Origin: Betaproteobacteria bacterium
GTDB lineage: Bacteria > Pseudomonadota > Gammaproteobacteria > Burkholderiales > JACQAP01
DNA length: 64,000 nt
Assembly (NCBI GenBank): GCA_016194905.1
Contig: JACQAP010000019.1
Coordinates: 1 to 64,000 of the forward strand
Direction: 5' to 3'
This document shows, piece after piece, positions 29,328 to 38,622 of this stretch; positions within the stretch are counted from its first letter, which is position 1; each line of letters begins with the position of its first letter. A program made the translations under genes and the position numbers. The notes below the pieces were generated by a model that saw only the letters and a list, made by a program, of their open reading frames with translations, did not search any database and was not told the DNA's origin.

Positions 29328-29936
29328 TCAGGTTTTCGGCGCAGGAGGCACTGCGGTGGGCGCAGCCGGTTTCGGACGCGAGGCACTTTCCTCTTTTGGC
29401 CGCGAAATATTGACGTTCAAATTGAATTCGTTGAGGGCCGCATTGTCGACAGTGACCGCCTTTATTTCGATCAAAGACGGGCTCTCAAGCCAGGGTGACG
29501 CCTCGAAATTACGCATGAGCGTCGAAACTCGCGCGTTGGATGTTGCATAGCCGATGACATTTACGCGTTGGCCGGTCTGCTTTACCGACTTTAGATATAT
29601 GCCGTCTGGAAGCTGCCTTACCAGCTGATCGAGCAGTCGCACGGTCTCGGTACGGTTGGTCTGCAGGGATTCCACCACGCGCTTACGCGCCAGCAACGCC
29701 TGCGTTTGCTCCTTGAGCTTCCTGATTTCATCGATCTGTTTATCAAGCAGCACAATCTCGGATTCGAGGTATTTATTGCGCTCGACCTGGTTTTCGATCC
29801 GGCCCGCAAAAAAAGTGTGCACGGCGACGACGATGGCGGCGGCCAAGCCAAGCGTCATACCGGCTAAGATGAAGAATTGCTGCTGCTGGGCCTTGCGCCG
29901 GGCTGCGCGGTGCGGCAGAAGATTGATCGGGATCAT
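29328..29936 (-). CDS. pilN: type IV pilus assembly protein PilN
   Basis: 202-residue bitopic membrane protein. The cytoplasmic N-terminus IPINLLPHR is the conserved motif that docks in PilM. One transmembrane helix (FILAGMTLGLAAAIVVAVHTFF) follows, then a coiled coil and a periplasmic ferredoxin-like domain (GIYLKSVKQTGQRVNVIGYA). Its ATG overlaps the pilM stop. The proline- and alanine-rich C-terminus (PKPAAPTAVPPAP) is a flexible tail. Confidence 0.94.
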   Translation of the reverse strand: MIPINLLPHRAARRKAQQQQFFILAGMTLGLAAAIVVAVHTFFAGRIENQVERNKYLESEIVLLDKQIDEIRKLKEQTQALLARKRVVESLQTNRTETVRLLDQLVRQLPDGIYLKSVKQTGQRVNVIGYATSNARVSTLMRNFEASPWLESPSLIEIKAVTVDNAALNEFNLNVNISRPKEESASRPKPAAPTAVPPAPKT

Positions 29937-31039
29937 TCGTCGAACCTCCGCAGCGCGAGGCCACAGGCCACCAGCAACGCTGGCGCATCCACCGTCAATT
30001 GCGCCTGCCGAACTTTCGAGGACACTTCCATTCCAACGAACGGATTCGCAACCAGCGTATTGACCTGCGTGCGTTCGGCGACCACTTCCGGCAATCCGGG
30101 TATCGTAGCCGAACCACCGGACAGAAATATATGGTGAACTTGGTTGAACTGCGTGGAAGTGAAGAAGAATTGCAGCGCCCTTGCAATTTCAAGTGCCAAG
30201 GTATCCATGAACGGTGCCAGCACTTCAGAGTCATAAGTGTCTGGCAGGCCGCCGTTGCGCTTTGCCGCCTCCGCCTCTTCGACCGATAAGCTGTAATGCC
30301 GCATGATTTCCTGCGTCAGCTGGTTGCCGCCAAACGGCTGCTCACGCATATAAACCGATTGGGCGTTGCGTAATACGTTGATATTCATCATCGATGCACC
30401 CACGTCAACCACGGCAATGGTCTGATCATGACCGGCATCGGGTAATTGACCCTGCATCAGTTCGAATGCATTTTGGGAGGCAAAAGCATCGATATCCATA
30501 ACCGTAGCCTTGAGACCGACCGATTCGGCCACGGCAACGCGGTCCTCAACCTTTTCCTTGCGCGATGCGGCAATTAGCACTTCTACATCTTCCGTACTGT
30601 TAGGCGCAGGTCCAAGAGTCTGAAAGTCGAGATTGACCTCTTCGAGTGCAAACGGAATGTATTGATTGGCTTCAGTTTCGACTTGGGCTTCGAGTTGTTC
30701 ATCGGTCTGGCCGGCGGGCACCACGATCTTTTTCGTGATGACTGCTGCGGAGGGCAGGGCCATGGCAAGATTCTTGGCTCGGGTGCCCATGCGCTTCCAG
30801 CCGCGGCGCAGCGCATCGCCAACCTCCTCGAGGTTCATGATGTTTCCGTCAACGACAGCATCCTTGGGCAACGGCTCGATGGTGTAACGCTCGAGACGAT
30901 ATCGCCCCCTGCCGGGCCCGGTCAGTTCCACCATTTTCACCGACGACGAACTAATGTCGACGCCGATCAAAGGGGGCGACTTGGGTTTCAGCAGGCTGCC
31001 GATAAAATCGGCATCAAACGCAAATTTTCCCTTGAGCAT
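29933..31039 (-). CDS. pilM: type IV pilus actin-like ATPase PilM
   Basis: Cytoplasmic actin/FtsA-fold protein that binds the PilN N-terminus and organises the pilus platform. 368 aa. Nucleotide-binding motifs: phosphate 1 loop LIGVDISSSSVKMVEL, phosphate 2 loop AVVDVGASMMNI and adenosine loop HIFLSGGSATIPGL. It is the first gene of the operon and is divergent from the PBP1A gene, with 154 nt between them. Confidence 0.95.
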   Translation of the reverse strand: MLKGKFAFDADFIGSLLKPKSPPLIGVDISSSSVKMVELTGPGRGRYRLERYTIEPLPKDAVVDGNIMNLEEVGDALRRGWKRMGTRAKNLAMALPSAAVITKKIVVPAGQTDEQLEAQVETEANQYIPFALEEVNLDFQTLGPAPNSTEDVEVLIAASRKEKVEDRVAVAESVGLKATVMDIDAFASQNAFELMQGQLPDAGHDQTIAVVDVGASMMNINVLRNAQSVYMREQPFGGNQLTQEIMRHYSLSVEEAEAAKRNGGLPDTYDSEVLAPFMDTLALEIARALQFFFTSTQFNQVHHIFLSGGSATIPGLPEVVAERTQVNTLVANPFVGMEVSSKVRQAQLTVDAPALLVACGLALRRFDE

Positions 31040-31066
31040 TGGCCGTTTAGACGCGATACGTATAAT
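31039..31066 (+). promoter_or_regulatory. candidate sigma-70 promoter for mrcA (distal)
   Basis: TTGGCC (31039-31044), a 16-bp spacer and a perfect TATAAT (31061-31066). Predicted transcription start near 31073, giving a leader of about 120 nt to the mrcA ATG. The -35 hexamer overlaps the first codons of pilM. Confidence 0.45.
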
Positions 31067-31125
31067 CTACATTAAATGCTAGCAACAACTATTTTGCATG
31101 TAAAGCGTTTTTATGCAGGATTCTG

Positions 31126-31152
31126 TTGCCTGCTGACAACACCTTATATAAT
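31126..31152 (+). promoter_or_regulatory. candidate sigma-70 promoter for mrcA (proximal)
   Basis: A perfect TATAAT (31147-31152) lies 41 nt before the mrcA ATG. The best -35 is TTGCCT (31126-31131) with a short 15-bp spacer, so the -10 carries most of the evidence. Confidence 0.45.
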
Positions 31153-31193
31153 GCCCGTCGTTTTCCTTTCCGCGCCCCCGCGGCTGTTTAATC

Positions 31194-33524
31194 ATGTTCT
31201 CCCGTTGGTGGATCTATCCCCTCATAGGGCTGGCTGCGTTCGCGGTTTCCCTAGCGTTGATCGTGGGTTATGCCGCAGTGGTGGCTTATCCTAATCTTCC
31301 TTCCCTGGATGCCCTCACCTCGTATCAGCCGAAGATACCCCTGCAAATTTTCAGCATGGAAGGCAGCCTCATCGGCGAGTTCGGGGAGGAAAAGCGTGCC
31401 TTCGTTAAGATCGACCAGACGCCGGAATTGCTCCGGAAAGCCATTATTGCAGCGGAAGACGAGCGCTTTTACGAGCACGGCGGCGTGGACTATATCGGGG
31501 TCATCCGCGCCGCGCTGTCCAATTTCGCGTCCGCCAGTGCACGTCAAGGGGCCAGCACAATCACCATGCAGGTGGCGCGCAATTTTTTCCTCAGCACTGA
31601 AAAAACTTTCAGTCGCAAGTTCAGCGAGGCGTTGCTGGCATTCAAGATCGAGCACAGCCTGACGAAGGACGAAATCCTGCAGTTGTACATCAATCAGATC
31701 TACCTCGGCCAACGTGCTTACGGCTTCGGTGCAGCCTCCCAAGTCTATTTCGGCAAGCAACTCGATCAGTTGAGCGTGGCGGAGATCGCGATGCTCGCCG
31801 GTTTGCCAAAGGCGCCATCTAGGTACAACCCAGTCGTCAATATGAACCGGGCCAGGATTCGCCAGCGCTATGTATTGCGGCGAATGGCCGAGCTCGGGCA
31901 TATCGACGAACAGCAACTCAAAAAGGCCGAGGCACAGCCGATCATCATCTCGCGCCAGATTCAGGAGTTTGCAACCCGCGCGGATCACTTTGCCGAAATG
32001 GTGCGCCAGGCCATTTACGACGCTTACAAGGAGGAGGCCTACACGCGCGGATTCCGCGTCTACACCACGCTTTCGAAGATTCATCAGGACGCCGCCTACC
32101 GCGCGTTGCGGCTGGGTGTCATGGAATACGACAAACGCCAAGGCTACCGTGGCGCGGAGGGCTACTTCAATCTGCCAAAAGAGGAAGTTGGCGAAGAAGC
32201 CCTGGAAGACGCGCTGCAGGAAGAACTGGAAAGCGACGACGTCTATCCGGCCATAGCGCTGGATGTCGATGCCAAAGTGGTCAAGGCCTATCGCAAGGGC
32301 GGCGGGACCGTGACCATCACCGGCGACGGGCTCAAATTCGCGAGCCGGATGATCGGCAATAAGGCTCCGGCAAAAGTGCGGCTCAAGCGCGGCGCGCTGA
32401 TTCGCGTTCAACCGGACGCGAAGGGCGATTGGCAAATCGTGCAGCTGCCGCAGGTGGAATCCGCTCTGGTTTCGGTGGATACCGACAACGGTGCAATTCG
32501 GGCACTGGTCGGGGGCTTCGATTTCTATCGCAACAAATACAACCATGTCACCCAGGCGCGTCGTCAGCCGGGCTCAAGTTTCAAGCCATTTATTTATTCG
32601 GCGGCCCTCGAGAAGGGATTTACGCCCGCGACCATCATCAACGATGCGCCGCTGACCATCGACGCCAGCGAAACCGGATCGGTCAACTGGCAGCCGCGAA
32701 ATTTCGACGGGAGCTTCGATGGCCCCATCCGCATGCGCACTGCGCTTACGAAATCAAAAAACCTGGTATCAATCCGGATTTTGCAGGCGATCACGCCTCA
32801 ATATGCGCAGGACTACATCTCGCGTTTCGGTTTTGATCCGAAGCAACATCCCCCCTATTTGACGATGGCGCTGGGCGCGGGGTCGACGACGCCCTTGGAG
32901 ATGGTGATCGGCTATGCCGTCTTCGCCAACGGCGGTTACCGGATGACTCCTTACTTCATCGAGCGCATCGAAGATGCTCAGGGCACCGTGCTCGGGAAAG
33001 CAAATCCCGTCGTCGTCGGCAAAGGGGCGGAACGGGTTCTCGACCAGCGCAACGCCTTCATCATGACCAACATGATGCAGGATGTAATTCGCGGCGGAAC
33101 CGGTGCCCGTGCCATGGCGCTGGGCAGAATCGATCTTGCGGGCAAGACCGGAACTACCAACGAGCAGTTGGATGCGTGGTTTGCGGGCTTCCAACGGCAC
33201 CTGGCTTCCGTGGTTTGGGTCGGCTACGATATTCCGCGTACGCTCGGCGATCGCGAGACCGGTGCCGTTGTTGCATTGCCTATCTGGATGTCATACATGG
33301 GCGCGGTATTGAAGGGCCAGCCCGAGGAGCTGCCGATAGCGCCCGAAGGCGTGGCGGCTGTCGCCATCAATCCGGAAACCGGCCTGCGCGACAAGCATGC
33401 TCCGGCGCCTATGATCGAATATTTCTATCACGAAAACGTGCCGCCGGAACAAGAGGGCGGACCGGAGAACGAAGGCGTGGATACGCCCAAGCCTCCGGAG
33501 GAAGTGAAGGACCAGTTGTACTAA
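31194..33524 (+). CDS. mrcA: bifunctional penicillin-binding protein 1A
   Basis: Inner-membrane class A PBP that polymerises glycan and cross-links peptides. 776 aa with one N-terminal transmembrane helix (10-31). The glycosyltransferase domain has the catalytic E88 in EDERFYEHGG and QGASTITMQ at 118-126. An OB-like insert precedes the transpeptidase domain: S461-S-F-K464, then SKN in ALTKSKNLVS, and GKTGTTNEQLDAWF. The acidic, proline-rich tail (GGPENEGVDTPKPPEE) is typical. Its position opposite pilM is the standard ponA location in proteobacteria. Confidence 0.95.
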   Translation: MFSRWWIYPLIGLAAFAVSLALIVGYAAVVAYPNLPSLDALTSYQPKIPLQIFSMEGSLIGEFGEEKRAFVKIDQTPELLRKAIIAAEDERFYEHGGVDYIGVIRAALSNFASASARQGASTITMQVARNFFLSTEKTFSRKFSEALLAFKIEHSLTKDEILQLYINQIYLGQRAYGFGAASQVYFGKQLDQLSVAEIAMLAGLPKAPSRYNPVVNMNRARIRQRYVLRRMAELGHIDEQQLKKAEAQPIIISRQIQEFATRADHFAEMVRQAIYDAYKEEAYTRGFRVYTTLSKIHQDAAYRALRLGVMEYDKRQGYRGAEGYFNLPKEEVGEEALEDALQEELESDDVYPAIALDVDAKVVKAYRKGGGTVTITGDGLKFASRMIGNKAPAKVRLKRGALIRVQPDAKGDWQIVQLPQVESALVSVDTDNGAIRALVGGFDFYRNKYNHVTQARRQPGSSFKPFIYSAALEKGFTPATIINDAPLTIDASETGSVNWQPRNFDGSFDGPIRMRTALTKSKNLVSIRILQAITPQYAQDYISRFGFDPKQHPPYLTMALGAGSTTPLEMVIGYAVFANGGYRMTPYFIERIEDAQGTVLGKANPVVVGKGAERVLDQRNAFIMTNMMQDVIRGGTGARAMALGRIDLAGKTGTTNEQLDAWFAGFQRHLASVVWVGYDIPRTLGDRETGAVVALPIWMSYMGAVLKGQPEELPIAPEGVAAVAINPETGLRDKHAPAPMIEYFYHENVPPEQEGGPENEGVDTPKPPEEVKDQLY

Positions 33525-33529
33525 CACCT

Positions 33530-34150
33530 ATGCCGAGGGACCACGGTAACAACAAACAAATGCGGGAACGCATCGCCCATCTGGCGGCGCGGTTGATGGC
33601 CGTCGACGGCGTCGACGACTACGCGCTGGCGAAACGCAAGGCGGCGCGCCAGGCTGGCGCGCCCGATACCCGCAACCTTCCCAACAACGACGAAGTCGAA
33701 CACGCACTGCGCGCCTATCAGCAGCTCTATCAGGCCAACGAACAACGCGATCGATTGCGTCATCTTCGTCAGCGAGCTCGCGAGATGATGGAACTGCTTG
33801 CCCGCTTCGATCCCTATCTTTCGGGTGCGGTGCTCTCCGGCAGCGCGGGCAAATATTCCGATATCGACCTGCTGCTATTTACCGACAGCATGAAGGACGT
33901 GGAATTGTTCCTGTTGGATCGCCGCATTGCCTATCGCACCGGGGAGCGTCGGATCCATATCGGCGACGAAATGCGCGGGGTGCCGAATTTCAGCGTTAGC
34001 ACCGAAGATGCCGATTTCGACATTACCGTATTCGCTCCACGCGATCTGCGCTCGCCGATTCGCAGCACGCCTGACGGTCGGCCGCTGGAACGTGCTCGCA
34101 TAGACTGGCTGGATGCAACACTTGCCGAACGCAACGCGCCCGGCGCCTGA
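33530..34150 (+). CDS. nucleotidyltransferase-fold protein
   Basis: 206 residues starting at ATG 33530, 5 nt after mrcA. The N-terminal half is helical and very rich in Arg and Ala (a possible nucleic-acid-binding arm). The centre holds LSGSAGKYSDIDLLLF, the GS-x-DxD catalytic signature of the polymerase-beta-like nucleotidyltransferases, and a later acidic strand (DADFDITVF) supplies the third carboxylate. It could be an antitoxin-type minimal nucleotidyltransferase or a housekeeping transferase. No HEPN partner is adjacent, and I cannot name its substrate. Confidence 0.72.
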   Translation: MPRDHGNNKQMRERIAHLAARLMAVDGVDDYALAKRKAARQAGAPDTRNLPNNDEVEHALRAYQQLYQANEQRDRLRHLRQRAREMMELLARFDPYLSGAVLSGSAGKYSDIDLLLFTDSMKDVELFLLDRRIAYRTGERRIHIGDEMRGVPNFSVSTEDADFDITVFAPRDLRSPIRSTPDGRPLERARIDWLDATLAERNAPGA

Positions 34151-34158
34151 TACCGGCT

Positions 34159-35175
<1,017 letters not shown>

Positions 35176-35235
35176 TTATCCCGCGTGTTTCGCGGATATT
35201 AATTTATTGATTTATTGAAGAAAAGCCATGGATAT

Positions 35236-35263
35236 GGAACTTTCGACCGCCTCGATACTCTGA
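35236..35263 (+). promoter_or_regulatory. sigma-E (RpoE-type) promoter
   Basis: GGAACTT (35236-35242), exactly 16 nt, then TCTGA (35259-35263). Both elements and the spacing match the RpoE consensus of enterics and of betaproteobacteria. The predicted start is 35269-35271, immediately before the first hairpin of the downstream small-RNA candidate. Confidence 0.72.
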
Positions 35264-35269
35264 TAGCGT

Positions 35270-35378
35270 AGACAGCGATGTCTCCCGCTTCTCCTCCCTG
35301 AGCGGGTGCCTTAATCCAATTGAGGCTTTGTTTTACCCCCCGGTTTTAGTCCCCTTTAACCGGGGGTTTTTTATTTTA
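35270..35378 (+). ncRNA. candidate sigma-E-dependent small RNA with anti-Shine-Dalgarno loop
   Basis: About 109 nt with four stacked hairpins: (1) AGACA/TGTCT with a GNRA loop GCGA (35270-35283); (2) CCCGCT (35284-35289) / AGCGGG (35301-35306) with an 11-nt loop holding CTCCTCCC; (3) GCCTTAA (35308-35314) / TTGAGGC (35320-35326) with one G-U pair; (4) a 9-bp terminator stem (35337-35345 with 35358-35366), C-rich loop, then TTTTTTATTTT. No open reading frame of note lies inside. Loop 2 complements GGAGGAG-type ribosome sites. It is transcribed between hemB and engB on the opposite strand and ends 17 nt before the engB stop. I do not recognise an Rfam family. Confidence 0.65.
35337..35378 (+). 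terminator. rho-independent terminator of the small-RNA candidate
   Basis: A nine-base-pair GC-rich stem followed on the plus strand by six Ts, A and four Ts. On the minus strand the flank is not T-rich, so the orientation is clear. No protein-coding gene on the plus strand lies upstream for 1.1 kb, which implies a non-coding transcript. Confidence 0.85.
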
Positions 35379-35394
35379 CCCGCACGTTTGCACG

Positions 35395-35997
35395 CTAGGC
35401 GGGCGCGTACCACCGATTCAGCACCGCTTCTGCTTCATCGATTCCGATCCTCGTTTCCGCCGAGAACAACTGGACCGACACATCGGGAAAGTCGGCGGCA
35501 AGTATCTTCGTGGTATTGCGCAGCTGTTCCATTGCCGGCTGCCGACCGAGCTTGTCCGCTTTGGTAAGCAGAATATGCACGGGCCTTCCAGTACCCTCGA
35601 ACCACCCCAGCAATTGCCGGTCGAGGGGCTTCATTGGATGGCGGATGTCCATGACCACGATCAGGCCTCGCAGTTGCGGACGTAACTGCAGGTATCCCGA
35701 GATCAGCAATTCCCATTCGTTTCTCATCCCTCGCGGCACCTTGGCATAGCCGTAACCGGGCAGGTCTACCAGAAAGCGCTCGCCTCCAAGACTGAAGAAA
35801 TTGATCTGCTGGGTTCGCCCCGGTGTCTTGCTTACGAATGCCAGTCGATGGCGTTGCGCGAGCGCGTTGATGGCGCTCGACTTGCCTGCATTCGAGCGGC
35901 CGGCAAATGCGACTTCCACCTGCGAGGGCGGCAAGCCGCTCCCGTCGGCGGCCGACGTGAAGAAGGCGATGTCGCGAAACAAACCTGACTGGCTCAT
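35395..35997 (-). CDS. engB: ribosome-biogenesis GTPase EngB (YsxC/YihA)
   Basis: GTPase for late 50S assembly. 200 aa. G1 GRSNAGKSSA, G2/switch threonine in KTPGRTQQIN, G3 DLPGYGY and G4 TKADKL are all present, and the C-terminus keeps the SAE G5 motif (LFSAETRIG). It is divergent from the cytochrome c4 gene with 73 nt between the starts, the same arrangement as in many beta- and gammaproteobacteria. Confidence 0.95.
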   Translation of the reverse strand: MSQSGLFRDIAFFTSAADGSGLPPSQVEVAFAGRSNAGKSSAINALAQRHRLAFVSKTPGRTQQINFFSLGGERFLVDLPGYGYAKVPRGMRNEWELLISGYLQLRPQLRGLIVVMDIRHPMKPLDRQLLGWFEGTGRPVHILLTKADKLGRQPAMEQLRNTTKILAADFPDVSVQLFSAETRIGIDEAEAVLNRWYAPA

Positions 35998-36016
35998 GAG
36001 TTACGTTAAAATAATG

Positions 36017-36034
36017 ATCCGGTCAGGGCCGGAT
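36017..36034 (+). promoter_or_regulatory. hairpin in the cytochrome c4 leader
   Basis: ATCCGG (36017-36022) and CCGGAT (36029-36034) form a 6-bp inverted repeat with a 6-nt loop, in the divergent engB/cytochrome c4 gap. It could be an operator or a leader stem. An AGGGAG ribosome site follows before the ATG. Confidence 0.35.
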
Positions 36035-36070
36035 GTGGCGTCTTGCCCGGCAGTAAATTAGGGAGCCTTC

Positions 36071-36673
36071 ATGAATCGTTTTATCGCGACCGTTGTCGCA
36101 TTGGTAGCCATCACTTCCGCTCACGCCGCAGGTGATCCCGCCAAAGCGCAGGGAATCGTCAATCAGGTTTGCGCAGCCTGTCATGGTATCGACGGCAACA
36201 GCCCACTGTCCGCGAATCCAAGCCTCGCTGGTCAGCATCCCGAGTATCTGTTCAAGCAGCTGACCGAATTCAAGTCGGAGGCGCGTAGCAATCCGGTGAT
36301 GACCGGAATGGTGGCAAATCTTTCTCCCGACGACATGCGCAATCTGGCCGCGTATTACTCGTCGCAGACTCCGAAACAGATGGGCGCCAAGGACAAGGAT
36401 CTGGTGGCGCAGGGGCGCAAGCTCTATCGTGGCGGCAATCCGTCGAATAGCGTTGCAGCCTGTGCAGGCTGCCATTCGCCGAACGGGTCTGGAATTCCGG
36501 CCCAATATCCCCGACTTGCCAGCCAGCATGCCGACTATGTAGCTGCGCAGTTGAAAGCTTTTCGTGCCGGCAATCGCGCCAACGATCCGAATCAGATGAT
36601 GAGGGCGACGGCGGTCAAATTGACCGACAAGGAAATCGCCGCGCTTGCCGAATACATCTCGGGATTGCATTAA
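36071..36673 (+). CDS. di-haem cytochrome c4
   Basis: Periplasmic electron carrier to terminal oxidases. 200 aa with a signal peptide (cleaved after AHA). Two covalent haem sites, C34-A-A-C37-H38 and C131-A-G-C134-H135, sit in two homologous halves. Each half has the PSLAGQH/PRLASQH segment and a distal methionine ligand (NPVMTGM and DPNQMMRA regions). The arrangement matches c4 rather than c5 or c551. Confidence 0.93.
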   Translation: MNRFIATVVALVAITSAHAAGDPAKAQGIVNQVCAACHGIDGNSPLSANPSLAGQHPEYLFKQLTEFKSEARSNPVMTGMVANLSPDDMRNLAAYYSSQTPKQMGAKDKDLVAQGRKLYRGGNPSNSVAACAGCHSPNGSGIPAQYPRLASQHADYVAAQLKAFRAGNRANDPNQMMRATAVKLTDKEIAALAEYISGLH

Positions 36674-36687
36674 GCCGCTCGCCGTCT

Positions 36688-37977
36688 TCACGCAGCGGCA
36701 ACTTTCCGGAATGCGATTTTCGCCGCTTTGATGGTAGCCTCGATTTCGGCGTCACCGTGCGCGGCCGATACGAAACCGGCTTCGTAGGCCGATGGCGCGA
36801 AGTAGACTCCCTCCGCCAGCAGCGCGTGGTAGAAACGGTTGAAAGCCACCTTGTCGCTCTCCATTACCTGCGCATAAGTCTCCGGCGGTTTTGCGCGAAA
36901 ATAGACGCCGAACATTCCCCCCACTGATTGCGTGGAAAACGCGATGCCGGCATTGCGTCCAACACTTTGCAGCTGTTCGACGAGGCTGGTGGTGTGGGCT
37001 GCCAGGCGGTCGAAAAATCCCGGGGCCTGAACCAACTTGAGCGTCGCCAGTCCGGCAGCGACCGCGACCGGATTTCCGGATAGCGTGCCAGCCTGGTAGA
37101 CCGGACCCAGCGGAGCGATCAACTGCATGATGTCGCGCCGGCCACCGAACGCACCGACCGGCATGCCGCCGCCGATGACCTTGCCGAGCGTGGTGAGATC
37201 CGGGGTAATCCCGAACAGACCTTGCGCCCCTTGCGGTCCCACGCGAAAGCCGGTCATGACCTCATCGAAAATCAACACCGCTCCATAACGCGTGCACAGT
37301 TCACGCAACGCAGTTAGAAATTCCTTGGTGGGCTTCACGAGATTCATATTGCCGGCAACTGGCTCGACGATGACGGTCGCGATCCGATCGCCTTCCGCCT
37401 TGAAAGCGGCTTCCAGCATTGCGGGGTCGTTGTAGTCGAGCACGATCGTGTGCGCGGTGATCTCCGGTGGCACACCTGCCGAACTCGGCTGACCCAGTGT
37501 CAGCGCCCCCGAACCGGCTTTCACCAGAAGCGAGTCGGCGTGGCCGTGGTAGCAGCCCTCGAACTTGACTATCTTCGGCCTTCCGGTAAAGCCACGCGCC
37601 AGCCGGATCGCCGTCATCGTTGCCTCGGTGCCCGAACTAACCAGGCGCACTTGCTGCATCGAAGGCAGACAGCGCGTAATGCATTCCGCCATCTCCAGTT
37701 CCGACTCCGTTGGCGCGCCGAAGCTCAGTCCGCGCGCAGCGGAATCCTGCACGGCCTTGACGACTTCCGGATGGGCATGACCAAGCACCAGCGGCCCCCA
37801 GGATCCCACATAATCGATGTAACGCCTGTCATCGGCGTCCCACACGTAAGGTCCATTGCCGCGAGCAAAAAAAACCGGGGTACCGCCGACCGAACGGAAT
37901 GCCCGCACCGGCGAATTCACCCCGCCCGGGATGACTCGCTGGGATTTCTCGAACAGGATTTCATTTCTGGATTTCAT
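36688..37977 (-). CDS. hemL: glutamate-1-semialdehyde 2,1-aminomutase
   Basis: PLP enzyme that makes 5-aminolevulinate from glutamate semialdehyde, so haem synthesis here uses the C5 pathway. 429 aa. SSGTEATM (114-121) binds the cofactor phosphate, D238 in [10 protein letters not shown] contacts the pyridine ring and K266 in [10 protein letters not shown] is the Schiff-base lysine. It converges with the cytochrome c4 gene (14 nt apart). thiE ends 9 nt upstream of its start, so thiD-thiE-hemL probably form one transcript. Confidence 0.96.
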   Translation of the reverse strand: MKSRNEILFEKSQRVIPGGVNSPVRAFRSVGGTPVFFARGNGPYVWDADDRRYIDYVGSWGPLVLGHAHPEVVKAVQDSAARGLSFGAPTESELEMAECITRCLPSMQQVRLVSSGTEATMTAIRLARGFTGRPKIVKFEGCYHGHADSLLVKAGSGALTLGQPSSAGVPPEITAHTIVLDYNDPAMLEAAFKAEGDRIATVIVEPVAGNMNLVKPTKEFLTALRELCTRYGAVLIFDEVMTGFRVGPQGAQGLFGITPDLTTLGKVIGGGMPVGAFGGRRDIMQLIAPLGPVYQAGTLSGNPVAVAAGLATLKLVQAPGFFDRLAAHTTSLVEQLQSVGRNAGIAFSTQSVGGMFGVYFRAKPPETYAQVMESDKVAFNRFYHALLAEGVYFAPSAYEAGFVSAAHGDAEIEATIKAAKIAFRKVAAA

Positions 37978-37986
37978 GAATGCATC

Positions 37987-38622
37987 TCACGAATTGACAG
38001 GCATCTGAAATAGCCGTGCAAAACGGCGTGCTTGCGCCTCCACATCGATTGCATCGAACAGCGCACCGACCACGGCAACAGCGTCGGCGCCGGCGGCAAT
38101 CAGTCCGGCAGCATTGTTCTCGGTAATTCCGCCGATTGCGACGACCGGAAGCGCAATTTCCGAGGCTGCGATTTGCAGAAGTTCCGTGCCGGCCCGTAAC
38201 GCCTCGGGCTTGGTGGAGGAAGAAAAGAAACTTCCGAACGCGACATAGTCCGCACCTTGCGATACCGCTTCCCGCGCACGACCGATTTCGTTATAGCAGG
38301 ACACACCGATCAGTTTTCCCGGCCCGAGCATCGTCCGCGCTGCGAGCACGCCACCGTCATCCTTGCCCAGGTGAACGCCATCGGCATCGACTTCGCGTGC
38401 CAGCGCCACGCTGTCGTTGACGATGAACAGCGCATTCCAGTTCCGACACAAGCGCACAATCTCGCCTGCTTGCGACCGGCGCAGCGAATCCGCGATCGAT
38501 TTGCTCCGGTACTGGATAACACTGGCTCCGCCGCGCAGCGCCGCGTCGACCTTGCTGATCAACGCAATCGAATCGGTCAGTTCCGGGGTTACTGCATACA
38601 GGCCGCTAACTGGCTTGTTCAT
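37987..38622 (-). CDS. thiE: thiamine-phosphate synthase
   Basis: Joins HMP-PP and thiazole phosphate to thiamine phosphate. 211 aa from ATG 38622, which begins with the family-typical GLYAVTPE; the frame is open far upstream inside thiD but those residues are not ThiE-like. The TIM-barrel motifs VIQYRSK, NDSVALAREVDADGVHLG, FGSFFSSSTKP and VAIGGI are intact. The start overlaps the thiD stop by 17 nt. Confidence 0.94.
   Translation of the reverse strand: MNKPVSGLYAVTPELTDSIALISKVDAALRGGASVIQYRSKSIADSLRRSQAGEIVRLCRNWNALFIVNDSVALAREVDADGVHLGKDDGGVLAARTMLGPGKLIGVSCYNEIGRAREAVSQGADYVAFGSFFSSSTKPEALRAGTELLQIAASEIALPVVAIGGITENNAAGLIAAGADAVAVVGALFDAIDVEAQARRFARLFQMPVNS

Noticed and set aside
35220-35378. 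6S RNA as the identity of the hemB-engB non-coding unit
   Set aside because: The four separate short hairpins and a sigma-E-type promoter do not fit the single long rod with a central bubble that defines 6S RNA.
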